A stretch of 55,864 nucleotides of DNA from PVC group bacterium (GCA_945898015.1 CAMDGM010000022.1:1-55864); one strand, 5' to 3'. Positions 35,201 to 44,647 are shown, counted from the stretch's first letter. Program-made: numbers and translations. The notes: generated by a model not told the origin, from the letters alone.

Positions 35201-35355
35201 TCCGTGCAACGCGCTCCACGCTCGAGCGCAAAAATCGTGGGTTCATCCGTGAAGGTTCCTGATTCCGTTTCTTCAATCCGGAGGCAATGACGGTGAACGA
35301 CGGTGAAGCGAACCTTCCCGATGACAACCTGCGCCTGCTTTTGAATGTTTGGCAT
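32284..35355 (-). CDS. GH31 family glycosidase with C-terminal F5/8-type (discoidin) domain
   Basis: 1,023 residues from the ATG at 35355. The GH31 barrel is clear: PMPRRYALGAWYSRYWPY, DVMVMDMDWH, and the nucleophile Asp341 in FWWLDWQQ. The acid/base Asp396 lies in HFSGDADTGW. A beta-sandwich follows, then an insert and a C-terminal discoidin-like domain of about 140 residues (ARVTASSWMDDQPPRAAVDG to VGLSEIAVYAA), probably carbohydrate-binding. The DWQ active site resembles GH31 groups that are not classical starch glucosidases. No signal peptide is seen, which is odd for a protein with a binding module. The substrate cannot be told from sequence. Confidence 0.9.
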   Translation of the reverse strand: MPNIQKQAQVVIGKVRFTVVHRHCLRIEETESGTFTDEPTIFALERGARCTEARLEIDTHAVRIDTRAMRLHYRCDGKPLGPGNLSVRIRHGGRWEVWQPGKINTGNLGGTLATLDNVSGAVYLPEGLLSRDGWFLLDDSGRPVLRDGWVQDRETHGTDWYLFGYGPDYRAAFKAFTAISGPVPMPRRYALGAWYSRYWPYSSKDYRAIVREYERHRFPLDVMVMDMDWHINDSRRAPGAIAIFGTQVWTGYTWDKKLIPNPRKLLKDLHRAGLHVTLNDHPADGVQPHEEMYAAFMRAIGHPAKGTIVPFDAANRAYLEAFYEQTHRIREKEGVDFWWLDWQQRRETRGLPSLNNLEWLNHYYYEQSRAGDRRGLSFSRWGGWGDHRHPIHFSGDADTGWPMLAFEIPFTATAGNAGCFFWSHDIGGHMGKRNEESYTRWCQFGALSAALRSHSTRTPEMDRRPWTYPSWAERSMRTAFHLRSEWFPYLYTCAAQACRETFPFIRPMYLADPEAADAYRNPQQFMLGDALLAAPIVEPGIGPRKLARQAVWLPKGLWHDVFTGECFEGPVERLAVAEIGEFPLYVRGGVPIPQQPYTPRMGQGLGVRLVVRCWPGRKGETGTSELYEDDGETEAYRRGAFARTPLACTWTQRRVTVTIDPTEGHYAGQPAVRRITLALPSTVKPGRARVNGTPVRVQYNARRRETRVDLPAASIRDRLVVTVQVSPADPAANTIEAFARRAGLARRVVGRKKFATLVRNALSSGSPAAQARALRAAGLDLFNKPESTCGYPVRAGLAIYIPPGLHTSRHADVTAPGSTRRLPLAGAKTPVTAKSLLARRPVPQDELMTATDLLPVEARLIIEGVETTLSASLTVDEPYWTFQRNLAPAARVTASSWMDDQPPRAAVDGIVDGLPGNRIREWASRGEKAGAWLQLDWARPVNLSRVLLFDRPNQADHIVAGRLIFDNGDTLSVDELPADGRRPTVVDFPERRSRSLRFEITEVSPTTGWVGLSEIAVYAAVRS

Positions 35356-35550
35356 GGCGGATATACCTAACGGCAAATCCGTCCGAAAGCAATTCGATAG
35401 ACGAAGCCCGCCGAGTCAGCCGGATCGTCCAAGGTCTTTTGTAATATTCCGGCACCTGCCGGTAATACGTTATGGGTGGGGAGGTGGTTTAGGCAGGTTG
35501 ACGGCCCGGCCTCCGCGCCTGTCACTTACGAACCGAGCAGGGAGGTGGTT

Positions 35551-35940
35551 ATGTCCGATACCCGATCCGGTGAGTTGAAGCTCGACATGACTCCGATGAT
35601 CGACTGCGTTTTCCAGTTGCTCATCTTTTTCATCATCACCCTCAAGCCTGAAGATCTTCTGGCTCATCTGGATGTGAACCGGCCGACCGTCGAACATGAG
35701 ACCCCGACTAACACGGTGGCGGTCATCCAGATCGGCGTGTATCCTGAGGGGGTGACGGTCAATGATCGGATGGTCAGTTTGGAGAATCTGGGTGCGCTTC
35801 TCAAAAAGCTGGCGAGAACCAGCGAAACTCAGACGATTCTCGTCAAATGTGCCCCGGACTCCCTACACGAGCAAATGGTTGCCGTTCTCGAACTTTGCTG
35901 CGTTGCGAAGCTGAAGAACCTGTCGGTCATGAGTCTTTGA
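35551..35940 (+). CDS. ExbD/TolR-like biopolymer transport protein (orphan)
   Basis: 129 residues from the ATG at 35551 behind GGGAGG. An N-terminal cytoplasmic stretch ends LKLDMTPMIDCVFQLLIFFI, carrying the essential membrane Asp of the family (D in MIDCVF). The periplasmic domain has VAVIQIGVYPEGVTVNDRMV. ExbD works with the ExbB/TolQ motor, but no exbB or tonB gene is next to it. It stands alone between divergent GH31 and convergent dehydrogenase genes. Confidence 0.88.
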   Translation: MSDTRSGELKLDMTPMIDCVFQLLIFFIITLKPEDLLAHLDVNRPTVEHETPTNTVAVIQIGVYPEGVTVNDRMVSLENLGALLKKLARTSETQTILVKCAPDSLHEQMVAVLELCCVAKLKNLSVMSL

Positions 35941-35975
35941 CCGGTCAAGGTGGCCGAACCGGATGCGGGGTGCAC

Positions 35976-36821
35976 CTATTTCGTATCCGCCAGGCGGTAG
36001 AGTACTGAAAAATCCTCGTCGGCCCATCCCTTTGCCATGCCCTCGGAGAAGATCTCCTTGAGGCGTTCGGTCAGGGGACAGGCGGCCTTCAGTTCGTGGG
36101 CGCGTTCGAGCGACAGGCGGATATCCTTGTCCATGTGCTTGAGCGAGAAATGGGTTTCGAACTGGCTCGCCAGCATCGTCGCGCACTTCATGTCGGCCAG
36201 GGCGGAATAGCCGGCGTTCACCTTATAGGCGTTCAGGAAAGTTGCGGGATCCAGTCCGGCCTTGCGGGCGAAAACGAAACCTTCGGCCATCGCCTGCATG
36301 AGGTTGGCCAGCATCATGTTCATAATCAGCTTGGCATCGGCGGCTGTGCCGACGGGCCCGAAATGAAAGAGCTTGTGGCCGATCTGCATGAGGAGGGGCT
36401 CCATTCGTTTCAGGAGTGCGGAATCGCCGCCGACATAAAAGACCAGTTTGGCGGCCTCGGCGCCGCCCTTGCTGCCGGTGAAGGGGGTTTCGAGAAACTC
36501 GCCGCCAGCGGCCCGGATGGCCTGCTCCGCCTGCTGGTTGTCGTGGGGCCCGACGGTGCTGGCATTCATCACCACCTTGCCGTCCAAACGGGTCCGGCAG
36601 AGGTCCGCCACAACCGTCCGCAGGGCGGGGGGGTCGGCCACGACCATCATGATCACGTCCGATCGGCGGGCAAGTTCCACGGGAGAGTCAACAAGGGGGA
36701 CTCCCTGTCCCTCTGCACGAACGCGGGTCCGGTTCCAGCCCGTCACGAGGTGTCCTGCCTTCTGCCAGTTCCGGGCCATTCTTGAGCCGATGATGCCGCA
36801 GCCGATCACGCCGATATTCAT
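35976..36821 (-). CDS. Beta-hydroxyacid dehydrogenase (3-hydroxyisobutyrate dehydrogenase / tartronate semialdehyde reductase family)
   Basis: 281 residues. The N-terminal Rossmann motif is VIGCGIIGSRMA, the substrate motif is ETPFTGSKGGAE, and the catalytic Lys lies in TAADAKLIMNMM. The all-alpha C-terminal domain ends in FSVLYRLADTK. It oxidises or reduces a small beta-hydroxyacid with NAD(P). The substrate is not predictable; glyoxylate/succinic semialdehyde reductases are the closest type by the F-x-H-x-K pattern. The gene is alone, convergent with exbD. Confidence 0.9.
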   Translation of the reverse strand: MNIGVIGCGIIGSRMARNWQKAGHLVTGWNRTRVRAEGQGVPLVDSPVELARRSDVIMMVVADPPALRTVVADLCRTRLDGKVVMNASTVGPHDNQQAEQAIRAAGGEFLETPFTGSKGGAEAAKLVFYVGGDSALLKRMEPLLMQIGHKLFHFGPVGTAADAKLIMNMMLANLMQAMAEGFVFARKAGLDPATFLNAYKVNAGYSALADMKCATMLASQFETHFSLKHMDKDIRLSLERAHELKAACPLTERLKEIFSEGMAKGWADEDFSVLYRLADTK

Positions 36822-36846
36822 ACGATGCCTTTCCTCTGCCTGTTCG

Positions 36847-38577
36847 TCACACTGGCGGCAGGCTCATGATTTCAGCTGCCACGAGGCAGACATCATCATC
36901 AAAACCCCTGCCGGCGGAAAAATGTTCTGCATCTTTTGCCAGGGCGGCCAACACCGTGGCCATGGGGCTGGCGAGATTATTCCGGGCGAACGCCATCAGG
37001 CGGTCCGTGCCGTATTCCTCGCGCTGCGGGCCCTCAACCTCCGTGATGCCATCGGTGTAAATGAGGATCGAGTCACCCGGTTCAATCGACGCGTATTGGG
37101 TGGTGTAAACGGAGTTTTCGATGATCCCCAGGGCCGGGCCGGCGGGTGCGGCCGTCGGGCGCAGGGGAACGACGAGCCCCTTTGACCGCTGGAGCAGGAG
37201 GGGGCTGGGGTGGCCGGCCTCGGTAAAGGCAATCCGCCTTTGTTGCAGGTCGATCAACACATAGCTGGCCGAGACAAACATGAACTCCTCGGCGTCGCGC
37301 AGGATGGTCATGAACTCGCGGTTCATCTGCGTCATATAGAAACCCGGGTCGTGGGCCACCGGTTTCAATTCCTCGACCAGGCCGCGCATGATGGCGGTGA
37401 TCAGGGCGGCCCGCATGCCATGGCCCATCACGTCGCAGGTGAACATGCCGGCCATATGGTCGGAGAGGGACAGGATATAGAAGAAATCGCCGCCGAGCGT
37501 GGTGCTGGGCCGGTAGAAATGACTGAACCGGAGAAGGCTCTGGTCCGGGGTGGCGGTGGCGGGAAAGACCGGGAATTCCCGAGGCAGCAGGGCCAGTTGA
37601 ACCTCGCGGGCCATGTCGAGATCGGCGACCATCTCGGCATTGCGGACGCTCAGTTGCTCGGCATACTGTTCCCGTTGCGCCTCGGCCCGCCGCCGTTCGG
37701 TGACATCGTTGAACGACAGCACCACGCCGACCAGCTCATCATCGGCGTTCAGGTTGGCTGTGGCGGCCGCCTGGACGTAGAAGGTGGATTCGTCAAGACG
37801 CTGGGCCTCGACCTCACCGCTCCAGTTTTTTCCGGCGGCGACATTCTCGACGATGGTATTGCCGACCGTGGCATCGCTGAACAACTGGTGAAGCGTCAGG
37901 GCTTGGGCGGCCGCCAGGTCCTTCAGGTTCCATAATTTAAGAATGGCGGGATTCACATAGGTCAACCGGGCCTCGACATCGGCGATGGCGAGGCCGCTTC
38001 CAGCGGTCTGGATGGCGGTATGTTCGGTGCGCAACTGTTCCTCGGCCTCGCGGCGCAGGGTGATGTCACGCACGAAGAAACAGAGATAATCCTGCCCGGA
38101 AAGATACAGGTGGTTGATGGCGGTTTCAGTGGGGAAGACGGTGCCGTCCTTGCGCACGAAAAAGGACTGGAGCAGGACGAAGCGGGTGTTGGCGAGATTT
38201 TCGCGGATCACGGGGAGCAGGGTTTCGTCGGCGCCATAGAGAAGGTCAAAGATTCCCAGCCGGCAGAGGTCCTCATGCTCGTATCCCAGGAAGTGGCACA
38301 GCCGCGCGTTGGCATCCACGACGCGCCCGGAATAGTCCGTGATAACGGCGCCATCGTAGACATTCTGGAGCAACTGCTGAAAATCGGAATCCCCGATTTT
38401 TCCAAGGGCCGCCTTCGGCCGCGTGATCCGGATGGTGGGGCGGCGGGGCGCTTTGGCGGCATGCAGGGTGGGGGATTTTCCCGGCAGCGCCTCGGGCGTG
38501 ATGTCGATGCGCATCGTCATGGATGATAGACCCTGCGCCTTGAGGTCCTGTTCTGATTCCGGCTGATGAGTTTCCAT
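36847..38577 (-). CDS. PAS-PAS-SpoIIE serine phosphatase
   Basis: 576 residues from the ATG at 38577; earlier in-frame starts would overlap the divergent metallo-beta-lactamase gene. After a short basic N-terminus there are two PAS domains: FQQLLQNVYDGAVITDYSGR, about 60-180, and a second at about 190-300. A coiled-coil linker follows, then a PP2C-like SpoIIE domain. Its metal-binding Asp residues lie in LGGDFFYI and TCDVMGHGMRAAL, with another in RGFDDDVCLV. It probably dephosphorylates an anti-sigma antagonist in a partner-switching pathway in response to the PAS signal. No anti-sigma or STAS gene is adjacent. Confidence 0.92.
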   Translation of the reverse strand: METHQPESEQDLKAQGLSSMTMRIDITPEALPGKSPTLHAAKAPRRPTIRITRPKAALGKIGDSDFQQLLQNVYDGAVITDYSGRVVDANARLCHFLGYEHEDLCRLGIFDLLYGADETLLPVIRENLANTRFVLLQSFFVRKDGTVFPTETAINHLYLSGQDYLCFFVRDITLRREAEEQLRTEHTAIQTAGSGLAIADVEARLTYVNPAILKLWNLKDLAAAQALTLHQLFSDATVGNTIVENVAAGKNWSGEVEAQRLDESTFYVQAAATANLNADDELVGVVLSFNDVTERRRAEAQREQYAEQLSVRNAEMVADLDMAREVQLALLPREFPVFPATATPDQSLLRFSHFYRPSTTLGGDFFYILSLSDHMAGMFTCDVMGHGMRAALITAIMRGLVEELKPVAHDPGFYMTQMNREFMTILRDAEEFMFVSASYVLIDLQQRRIAFTEAGHPSPLLLQRSKGLVVPLRPTAAPAGPALGIIENSVYTTQYASIEPGDSILIYTDGITEVEGPQREEYGTDRLMAFARNNLASPMATVLAALAKDAEHFSAGRGFDDDVCLVAAEIMSLPPV

Positions 38578-38765
38578 GATCTGCGGGCTCCGGTTTGATT
38601 GGACGAACACTAGCATGCCGCCACGCCCGGCACAAGCCGGTGAAAGAAAAAGCAGAAAGCGTCTTGATCTGACGGGAATCGGGCAATTACAGTGAAGGCT
38701 TGAAGCGGGAGAGGTGAAAACATCCGGACTCACCGGCGGCAGCCGGTCAGGGGAGGTTGGGATTG

Positions 38766-40391
38766 ATGAGCAATTTCGTGACCGAATTGGAATCAGGCCT
38801 GTCAATTCATTCCCTGGTCGGGGAGGCGACAAGCCATCTGGTGGTGCGACACGGTCGCGGTCTGCTGGTCGATTGTCATTCCGCGCAACTGGGCCGTTGG
38901 CTGGACGAACGCGGGCTGCCCCGGCCCGAGATGATTCTGCATACCCAGGTGCAGCCGGAGCACTGCCGTGAGGCGGGGGAATTTCCCGGCGCCGACATCC
39001 GGGTGCATGAATCACTGGTGGAACTGGCCTCAGATCGTGAAGCGTATGACGGTGCCGCGCACACGATCTGGGATAATCCGGCCGAATGGCTGGCTACGAT
39101 GGGCCGCGAAAAGTACGGGGTTGCCGGCAGCATCACCGTGTTTCCGCCGGACCGGCCCCTCAAGATTACGGGCACATTCCGCGAGGGGGACGAACTGGCC
39201 TGGCAGGACCTGGTGTTTGAGGTCATCCCGCTGCCGGGTCATGGGCGGCACCAGGTGGGCTTTGTGCTCAAGCGGGCGGGTGAACCCTTGGCGATCTTCA
39301 CGGGTGATCTGTTGTGCGACCGGGCAAAGCTGGTCAACTTGTACGATCTCGAAGTCAGCTATGGGGGCTCGGCGCTGGGCGCCTTGCCGGGACTCCTGCG
39401 GGAGGTGGCGGATCGCCCGGTCACGCGCTATTTCCCCGCCACCGGCCCGGTGATGGCCGATGGCCCGGCCCAGGCCCGCGAATTGGCCGATGCCATTGAT
39501 GCTTATCACGCGGCGGGCGGTTGGCGCAGCGGGCTCTATACCCCCGTGCCGCAACCGTCCTACCCGAAGGTCGGGCGGTATCGCCAGTTGCACCGGGGCG
39601 TCTACCAGATCGACAACTTCGGCAACTGCATTCTGCTCATTGATGATCAGGGGCACGGGCTGATGTTTGACCCCGGTCCCTGTGATTTCGAATCCCCGGT
39701 CCGGCGGGACACCTTCCTGGCGGACCTGGATCTGTTCGAGCGCGAGTGCGGCTTGAAGACGATTGATCTGGCGCTGATCACGCATTATCACGGGGACCAT
39801 GGCGACATGGCGCCTGTGTTGAAGGCGCGCTATCCTGAGTGCCGGGTGGGGGCGTGGGATCTGGTGGCCCGGGTGATCGCGGCGCCCTGGGATTACCCCT
39901 ATCCGGCGTTGTTGCCGTGGTACCATCTGGGGGTCGACTCGGTGGCGGTGGATGTTGTGCTGCGCGAAGATGAGCCTTTTCAGTGGCATGACGTGTCCAT
40001 TCGATCCCTGCTCCTGCCCGGGCACTGTTACTGTCACGCCGGTTATATCCTGACCTTCAACGGGCTTCGTCTGGCCATTACCGGGGACACCATTCAGAGT
40101 CGGGGCGAGGCGGCCGGAGTGGGTGGCTTTATGTGTTCCAATCACAGTGTGCCGGATGCACAAAGCGGCATTCTGAAAACCTACCGTCAGATGGCGGGGC
40201 TGGAGATTGATCTGAATGTGGGCGGGCACGGCTCTCACTTCATCGGCTGCGCGGGACAATATGCGGAGAGTGTAAGGCGTATCGAGTACGCTCTGCCGTT
40301 TTTACGCCGTCTGGTTCCCTCAGGCGATCTGGATCTGGCGCTGGTCCGCCCCGGTTTTCCACGTTGGCCGCGGGCCGCAGTGGGTGGTTAA
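38766..40391 (+). CDS. Tandem metallo-beta-lactamase-fold protein, first domain degenerate
   Basis: 541 residues from the ATG at 38766, 9 bases after GGGGAGG; an upstream TTG was not chosen. The C-terminal domain (from about 275) has the intact metal site HYHGDH (340-345), [13 protein letters not shown] and LAITGDT, plus a late GGHGSHF. The N-terminal domain (about 10-250) keeps the fold ([30 protein letters not shown]). Its metal motif reads QVQPEH (61-66), so two His are Gln and Asp is Glu. It is therefore probably one active hydrolase with a non-catalytic partner domain. Its stop overlaps that of the convergent SDR gene. Confidence 0.9.
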   Translation: MSNFVTELESGLSIHSLVGEATSHLVVRHGRGLLVDCHSAQLGRWLDERGLPRPEMILHTQVQPEHCREAGEFPGADIRVHESLVELASDREAYDGAAHTIWDNPAEWLATMGREKYGVAGSITVFPPDRPLKITGTFREGDELAWQDLVFEVIPLPGHGRHQVGFVLKRAGEPLAIFTGDLLCDRAKLVNLYDLEVSYGGSALGALPGLLREVADRPVTRYFPATGPVMADGPAQARELADAIDAYHAAGGWRSGLYTPVPQPSYPKVGRYRQLHRGVYQIDNFGNCILLIDDQGHGLMFDPGPCDFESPVRRDTFLADLDLFERECGLKTIDLALITHYHGDHGDMAPVLKARYPECRVGAWDLVARVIAAPWDYPYPALLPWYHLGVDSVAVDVVLREDEPFQWHDVSIRSLLLPGHCYCHAGYILTFNGLRLAITGDTIQSRGEAAGVGGFMCSNHSVPDAQSGILKTYRQMAGLEIDLNVGGHGSHFIGCAGQYAESVRRIEYALPFLRRLVPSGDLDLALVRPGFPRWPRAAVGG

Positions 40392-41140
40392 ACGTAGATC
40401 ATTTTGCGGGTCATGCCGCCGTCCACGACAAAGTCGGCCCCGGTGATGAAACTGCCGCCGGGTGAGGCCAGATAAGCGACCAGGCTGGCGATGTCCTCGG
40501 GTTGTCCCACGCGGCCGGCGGGATGTTGCTTGTGGTCGGCCTCCGACAGGCGCGGAACCCGGCGGGCACTTTTTTTCCGCCAGGCCTGGGTCTCGATCCA
40601 ACCGGGGCTGATGCAGTTCACCCGGATCCCGGGGCCCAGACTGATGGCCAGGGCATGGGTGAGGGCGACCAGTCCGCCCTTGGAGGCGGAGTAGGCCTCG
40701 GTATTGGCTTCGGACATGAAGGCGCGGGTGGAGGCGATATTGATGATGACGCCGCGCCGCTCCTTCAGGAAAGGCGCCATGTATTTGGAACACAGAAAAG
40801 GGCCGGTCAGATTGACGGCCATTACGCGGTTCCAGTCGGTGAGCTCAAGCTGGGCAAGCGGCTGACCGCGGGCGATGGCGGCATTGTTGACGAGGAGGTC
40901 GATGCCTCCGAACGCCTTGACGCTTTCGTCGGTGAGTCGGCGGATATCGCTTTCTTCCGCCACATCAGTCCTGATGAATTTTAAACGGCCCGAAGACGGG
41001 CTGTTTTCCAGCATCTCTTTTCCCGCCTCTTCATCGCAATCGGCGATGACCACGGCCATGTCCTGTTCAAGCAGGCTCAGGGCGATAGCCTTGCCGAGTC
41101 CCTGCGCGCCGCCGGTAATGATCGCAACTTTGTTTTTCAT
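40388..41140 (-). CDS. Short-chain dehydrogenase/reductase
   Basis: 250 residues. The NAD(P) motif is [11 protein letters not shown], followed by NNAA and Ser in NIASTRAF. The catalytic pair YSASK is intact and VDGGMTRKM is the usual C-terminus. An acidic residue after beta-2 (IADCDEE) suggests NAD rather than NADP. Insertion [20 protein letters not shown] is characteristic of glucose dehydrogenase-like SDRs. A GGAGG ribosome site precedes the ATG. The gene is convergent with the metallo-beta-lactamase gene and divergent from aconitase. Confidence 0.92.
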   Translation of the reverse strand: MKNKVAIITGGAQGLGKAIALSLLEQDMAVVIADCDEEAGKEMLENSPSSGRLKFIRTDVAEESDIRRLTDESVKAFGGIDLLVNNAAIARGQPLAQLELTDWNRVMAVNLTGPFLCSKYMAPFLKERRGVIINIASTRAFMSEANTEAYSASKGGLVALTHALAISLGPGIRVNCISPGWIETQAWRKKSARRVPRLSEADHKQHPAGRVGQPEDIASLVAYLASPGGSFITGADFVVDGGMTRKMIYV

Positions 41141-41224
41141 GGTTCCTCCACCCCGTCTGCCTGTAGGGCCTCAATCCGGGTGAGATTGTCCAGATTATCG
41201 CGGCCCACGCAAGCGGGAAGAGGA

Positions 41225-41252
41225 TTGATTTTGTGGTAAAAACTCGCATGAT
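41225..41252 (+). promoter_or_regulatory. Possible promoter of aconitase-icd
   Basis: TTGATT (41225-41230) and CATGAT (41247-41252) are 16 bases apart. The predicted leader is about 35 bases. The match is moderate, and this region must also serve the divergent SDR gene. Confidence 0.3.
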
Positions 41253-41294
41253 GTCCGGCGGTTGGATTCCGTAATCGATGAAGGGACAGACATC

Positions 41295-43238
41295 ATGGGC
41301 ATGAATGTTACACAGAAGATACTCAACGATCACCTGGTGAGCGGCGGGTTGACGCCCGGTCAGGAACTGGCCATCCGGATTGATCAGACCCTGACCCAGG
41401 ATGCCACCGGTACGATGGCCTACCTCCAGTTCGAGGCCATGGGGCTGGATCGGGTGAAGAATGAGTTGGCGGTCAGTTATGTGGACCATAACACCATCCA
41501 GGTCGGTTTTGAGAACGCCGACGACCATCAGTATCTCCAGAGTGTCGCGGCTAAATATGGCATCATTTATTCCAAGCCGGGCAACGGGATCTGTCACCAG
41601 TTGCACCTCGAGCGGTTTGGTGCGCCGGGTAAAACGTTGTTGGGGTCCGATTCCCACACGCCGACCGGAGGCGGGATCGGGATGCTCGCCATGGGGGCGG
41701 GCGGCATCGATGTGGCAGTGGCGATGGGCGGCGGGGCGTTTTACCTGACGGCACCGAAGGTGGTGAAGATCCACCTCACGGGCCGATTGCGCGCCTGGGT
41801 GACGGCCAAGGATGTGATTTTGAAGGTGCTGCAGACGTTTACAACCAAGGGGAATGTCGGCTGCATTTTCGAATATGCCGGGCCGGGGGTGGAGACATTG
41901 TCGGTGCCGGAACGCGCCACGATCACGAACATGGGAGCGGAGTGCGGGGTGACGACCTCGGTCTTCCCGAGCGACGACGTTACCCGGGCGTTTTTGGACG
42001 CGCAGGGCAGGGGCGGCGTTTGGCGCGAACTTAAGGCGGATGCCGATGCGACGTATGACCGGGAGGTCTCCATCAATCTCTCCAAGATTGTGCCGCTGGC
42101 CGCCGCTCCCCATTCGCCGGATAATATTGTGACGGTGGCCTCGCTGGCGGGGATGAAGGTTGATCAGGTCATGATCGGTTCCTGCACCAACTCGTCGTTT
42201 CAGGATTTGAAGACGGTGGTGAAGATTCTCAAGGACCACAAGGTGCATCCCGAGGTCAGCCTGGGGGTGGCGCCGGGGTCCCGTCAGGTGCTTGAAATGC
42301 TGGCCGGGGATGGCGGGGTCAGCGTGCTGTTGTCGGTAGGCGCCCGTTTACTCGAGAACGCCTGCGGGTTTTGCATCGGGAACTCCCAGTCGCCGGCGAC
42401 GGATGCGGTGTCGTTGCGGACCAATAACCGCAATTTCGAAGGGCGCACGGGGACGAAATCAGCCAAGGCTTACCTGGTCAGTCCGCCCATCGCGGCGCTG
42501 GCGGCGATCCTGGGTCGGATTGTCGATCCTCTGGCGACTGCCGGGCTCAAGTATCCGCGGGTGAAAATGCCCAAGGTTTTCGACCTGGACGATTCGATGT
42601 TGATTCAGCCCTCCGCGGACCCGAAGTCGGTCGTTATTGTGCGCGGTCCGAACATTGGCGAACCGCCGCGGAATGTGGCGTTGCCGGAGGCGATCCAAGG
42701 CGTGGCGACGATCAAGGTGGGCGACAAGATCACGACCGACCACATCATGCCGGCCGGGGCGCGCTTGAAGTACCGGTCCAACGTGCCCGCCTATTCCAAA
42801 TATGTTTTTGAGAACACCGATCCGGAGTTTGCCCAGCGGGCGGCAGGTCTGCGCGATGCCGGGAAGCATAACGTCATCGTGGGCGGCGAGTCGTACGGAC
42901 AGGGGTCGAGTCGTGAGCATGCGGCACTCTGTCCGATGTATCTGGGGGTGAAGGTGGTGGTGGCGAAGAGCATTGAGCGCATTCACTCGGCCAATCTGGT
43001 AAACTTCGGGATCCTGCCGGTGTTGTTTGAGAATCCAGCCGACTATGAGCGCCTGGTCCAGGGTGACGAGCTGGTCGTGGAGGGGGTGCGGGCGGCGATG
43101 AAGAACGGCGCCGAACGGCTGGTGATCCGGAATGTCACCCGTGGGGTGGAGGTGCCGGTGACCGCTCAGCTCACGGCGCGCCAGAGGGCGATCATTCTGG
43201 CCGGCGGTTTATTGAATTTCACAAGAGAATCGAAGTAG
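41295..43238 (+). CDS. acn: Aconitate hydratase
   Basis: 647 residues from the ATG at 41295 (MGMNVTQKIL) behind AAGGGA. The length fits the shorter bacterial aconitase group, close to the mitochondrial type. Iron-sulfur ligands are Cys in GSCTNSS and the pair in ENACGFCIG. Substrate motifs include LGSDSHTPTGGGIGML, KITTDHIMPAG and SYGQGSSREHAA. It isomerises citrate to isocitrate. icd follows 30 bases downstream, so the two TCA steps are co-expressed. Confidence 0.95.
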   Translation: MGMNVTQKILNDHLVSGGLTPGQELAIRIDQTLTQDATGTMAYLQFEAMGLDRVKNELAVSYVDHNTIQVGFENADDHQYLQSVAAKYGIIYSKPGNGICHQLHLERFGAPGKTLLGSDSHTPTGGGIGMLAMGAGGIDVAVAMGGGAFYLTAPKVVKIHLTGRLRAWVTAKDVILKVLQTFTTKGNVGCIFEYAGPGVETLSVPERATITNMGAECGVTTSVFPSDDVTRAFLDAQGRGGVWRELKADADATYDREVSINLSKIVPLAAAPHSPDNIVTVASLAGMKVDQVMIGSCTNSSFQDLKTVVKILKDHKVHPEVSLGVAPGSRQVLEMLAGDGGVSVLLSVGARLLENACGFCIGNSQSPATDAVSLRTNNRNFEGRTGTKSAKAYLVSPPIAALAAILGRIVDPLATAGLKYPRVKMPKVFDLDDSMLIQPSADPKSVVIVRGPNIGEPPRNVALPEAIQGVATIKVGDKITTDHIMPAGARLKYRSNVPAYSKYVFENTDPEFAQRAAGLRDAGKHNVIVGGESYGQGSSREHAALCPMYLGVKVVVAKSIERIHSANLVNFGILPVLFENPADYERLVQGDELVVEGVRAAMKNGAERLVIRNVTRGVEVPVTAQLTARQRAIILAGGLLNFTRESK

Positions 43239-43268
43239 TCGGAAAGACTTCACGACATAAGGAGATAT

Positions 43269-44528
43269 ATGACTTACGAGAAGATTAGTGTGCCGAAGGA
43301 TGGACAGATCATTGCCATGGGAGCGGATGGGAAATTGCATGTTCCCGACCGGCCCATTATTCCGTTCATCGAGGGTGACGGCATTGGCGCTGATATTACC
43401 CGTGCGGCCATGATCGTCTGGAATGCCGCCGTTCATCAGGCGTATGAGGGCAAACGCAAGGTGGCCTGGATGGAAGTCTATGCCGGCGAGAAGGCCAATA
43501 AGGTTTACGGCAAGGATGTCTGGCTGCCGGCTGAAACGCTGGCGGCCTGCCGCGAGTTCCTGGTTTCCATCAAGGGGCCCCTGACGACGCCGGTGGGCGG
43601 CGGGATCCGCAGCCTGAATGTGGCGCTGCGTCAGGACCTTGATCTCTATGTTTGCCAGCGGCCCGTGCGCTGGTTTCAGGGTGTGCCGTCCCCGGTCAAG
43701 CAACCCGAATTGACCGACATGGTTATTTTCCGCGAGAACTCCGAGGATATTTACGCCGGCATTGAATGGGCGGCGGGCACGCCGGAGGTGAAGAAAGTCA
43801 TCACGTTCCTTCGGCAGGAGATGGGGGTGAAGAAGATCCGCTTTCCCGATAGCTCGGGCATCGGCATCAAACCGGTGTCCCGCGAAGGCACCGAGCGCCT
43901 GGTGAAGGCGGCGATCCGCTACGCGATTGAACAGCGCCGGTCATCGGTGACCCTGGTTCACAAGGGTAACATCATGAAATTCACCGAGGGCGGGTTCCGC
44001 GATTGGGGCTATGAGACGGCCCGGAAATATTTCGGCGCGACGCCCATTGATGGCGGGCCGTGGCAGCGGATCAAACTACCGGATGGCAAGGAACTGGTGA
44101 TCAAGGACGTGATTGCCGATGCGTTTCTCCAGCAGATCCTGACGCGGCCGGCGGAATATTCCGTGATCGCCACCTTGAATCTGAATGGCGACTACATTTC
44201 CGATGCTCTGGCGGCCTGTGTGGGTGGGATCGGTATCGCCCCCGGCGCGAACATCAACTACGACACGGGGGTGGCCTGTTTCGAGGCGACCCACGGTACG
44301 GCGCCCAAGTATGCGAATCTGGACAAGGTGAATCCCGGGTCCCTGATTCTTTCAGGCGAGATGATGTTCCGGTATATGGGGTGGACCGAGGCGGCGGATC
44401 GAATTGTCGCCGGGGTCGAACGCACGATCGCCAAGAAGCAGGTGACGTACGACTTCGAGCGCCTGATGGACGGCGCCAAGCTGCTTAAATGCAGTGAGTT
44501 CGGTCAGGCTGTGGCGGAGAATATGTAG
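43269..44528 (+). CDS. icd: NADP-dependent isocitrate dehydrogenase
   Basis: 419 residues, the E. coli type. The ribosome site AAGGAGATAT precedes the ATG. Active-site Ser115 in [12 protein letters not shown] corresponds to the Ser phosphorylated by AceK in enterobacteria; no aceK is seen here. HGTAPKYA with the Lys-Tyr pair indicates NADP specificity. It converts isocitrate to 2-oxoglutarate in the cytoplasm, directly downstream of aconitase. A hexamer-repeat palindrome follows the stop. Confidence 0.97.
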   Translation: MTYEKISVPKDGQIIAMGADGKLHVPDRPIIPFIEGDGIGADITRAAMIVWNAAVHQAYEGKRKVAWMEVYAGEKANKVYGKDVWLPAETLAACREFLVSIKGPLTTPVGGGIRSLNVALRQDLDLYVCQRPVRWFQGVPSPVKQPELTDMVIFRENSEDIYAGIEWAAGTPEVKKVITFLRQEMGVKKIRFPDSSGIGIKPVSREGTERLVKAAIRYAIEQRRSSVTLVHKGNIMKFTEGGFRDWGYETARKYFGATPIDGGPWQRIKLPDGKELVIKDVIADAFLQQILTRPAEYSVIATLNLNGDYISDALAACVGGIGIAPGANINYDTGVACFEATHGTAPKYANLDKVNPGSLILSGEMMFRYMGWTEAADRIVAGVERTIAKKQVTYDFERLMDGAKLLKCSEFGQAVAENM

Positions 44529-44551
44529 CAGGAACACCGGCGTCCCGTAAA

Positions 44552-44622
44552 AATCCTAATCGTAATAGTAATTGTAATCTATTGCCCCGGAATGGATGAT
44601 GATTAAGATTACGATTAGGATT
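44552..44622. repeat. Hexamer-repeat palindrome after icd
   Basis: Two perfect 15-bp arms (AATCCTAATCGTAAT and ATTACGATTAGGATT) are 41 bases apart. Each arm is built from hexamers of the type GATTAN (right: GATTAA, GATTAC, GATTAG, GATT). The element lies between convergent icd and the Crp-family gene and could form a bidirectional terminator hairpin, although no T-tract follows. Confidence 0.7.
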
Positions 44623-44647
44623 GCGAGAAAACATCAATGGCGAACGA

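Noticed and set aside
39030-42248. Minus-strand frames opposite the metallo-beta-lactamase and aconitase genes
   Set aside because: Both are shadows of well-conserved plus-strand genes and show His/Arg/Pro-rich, domain-free translations.
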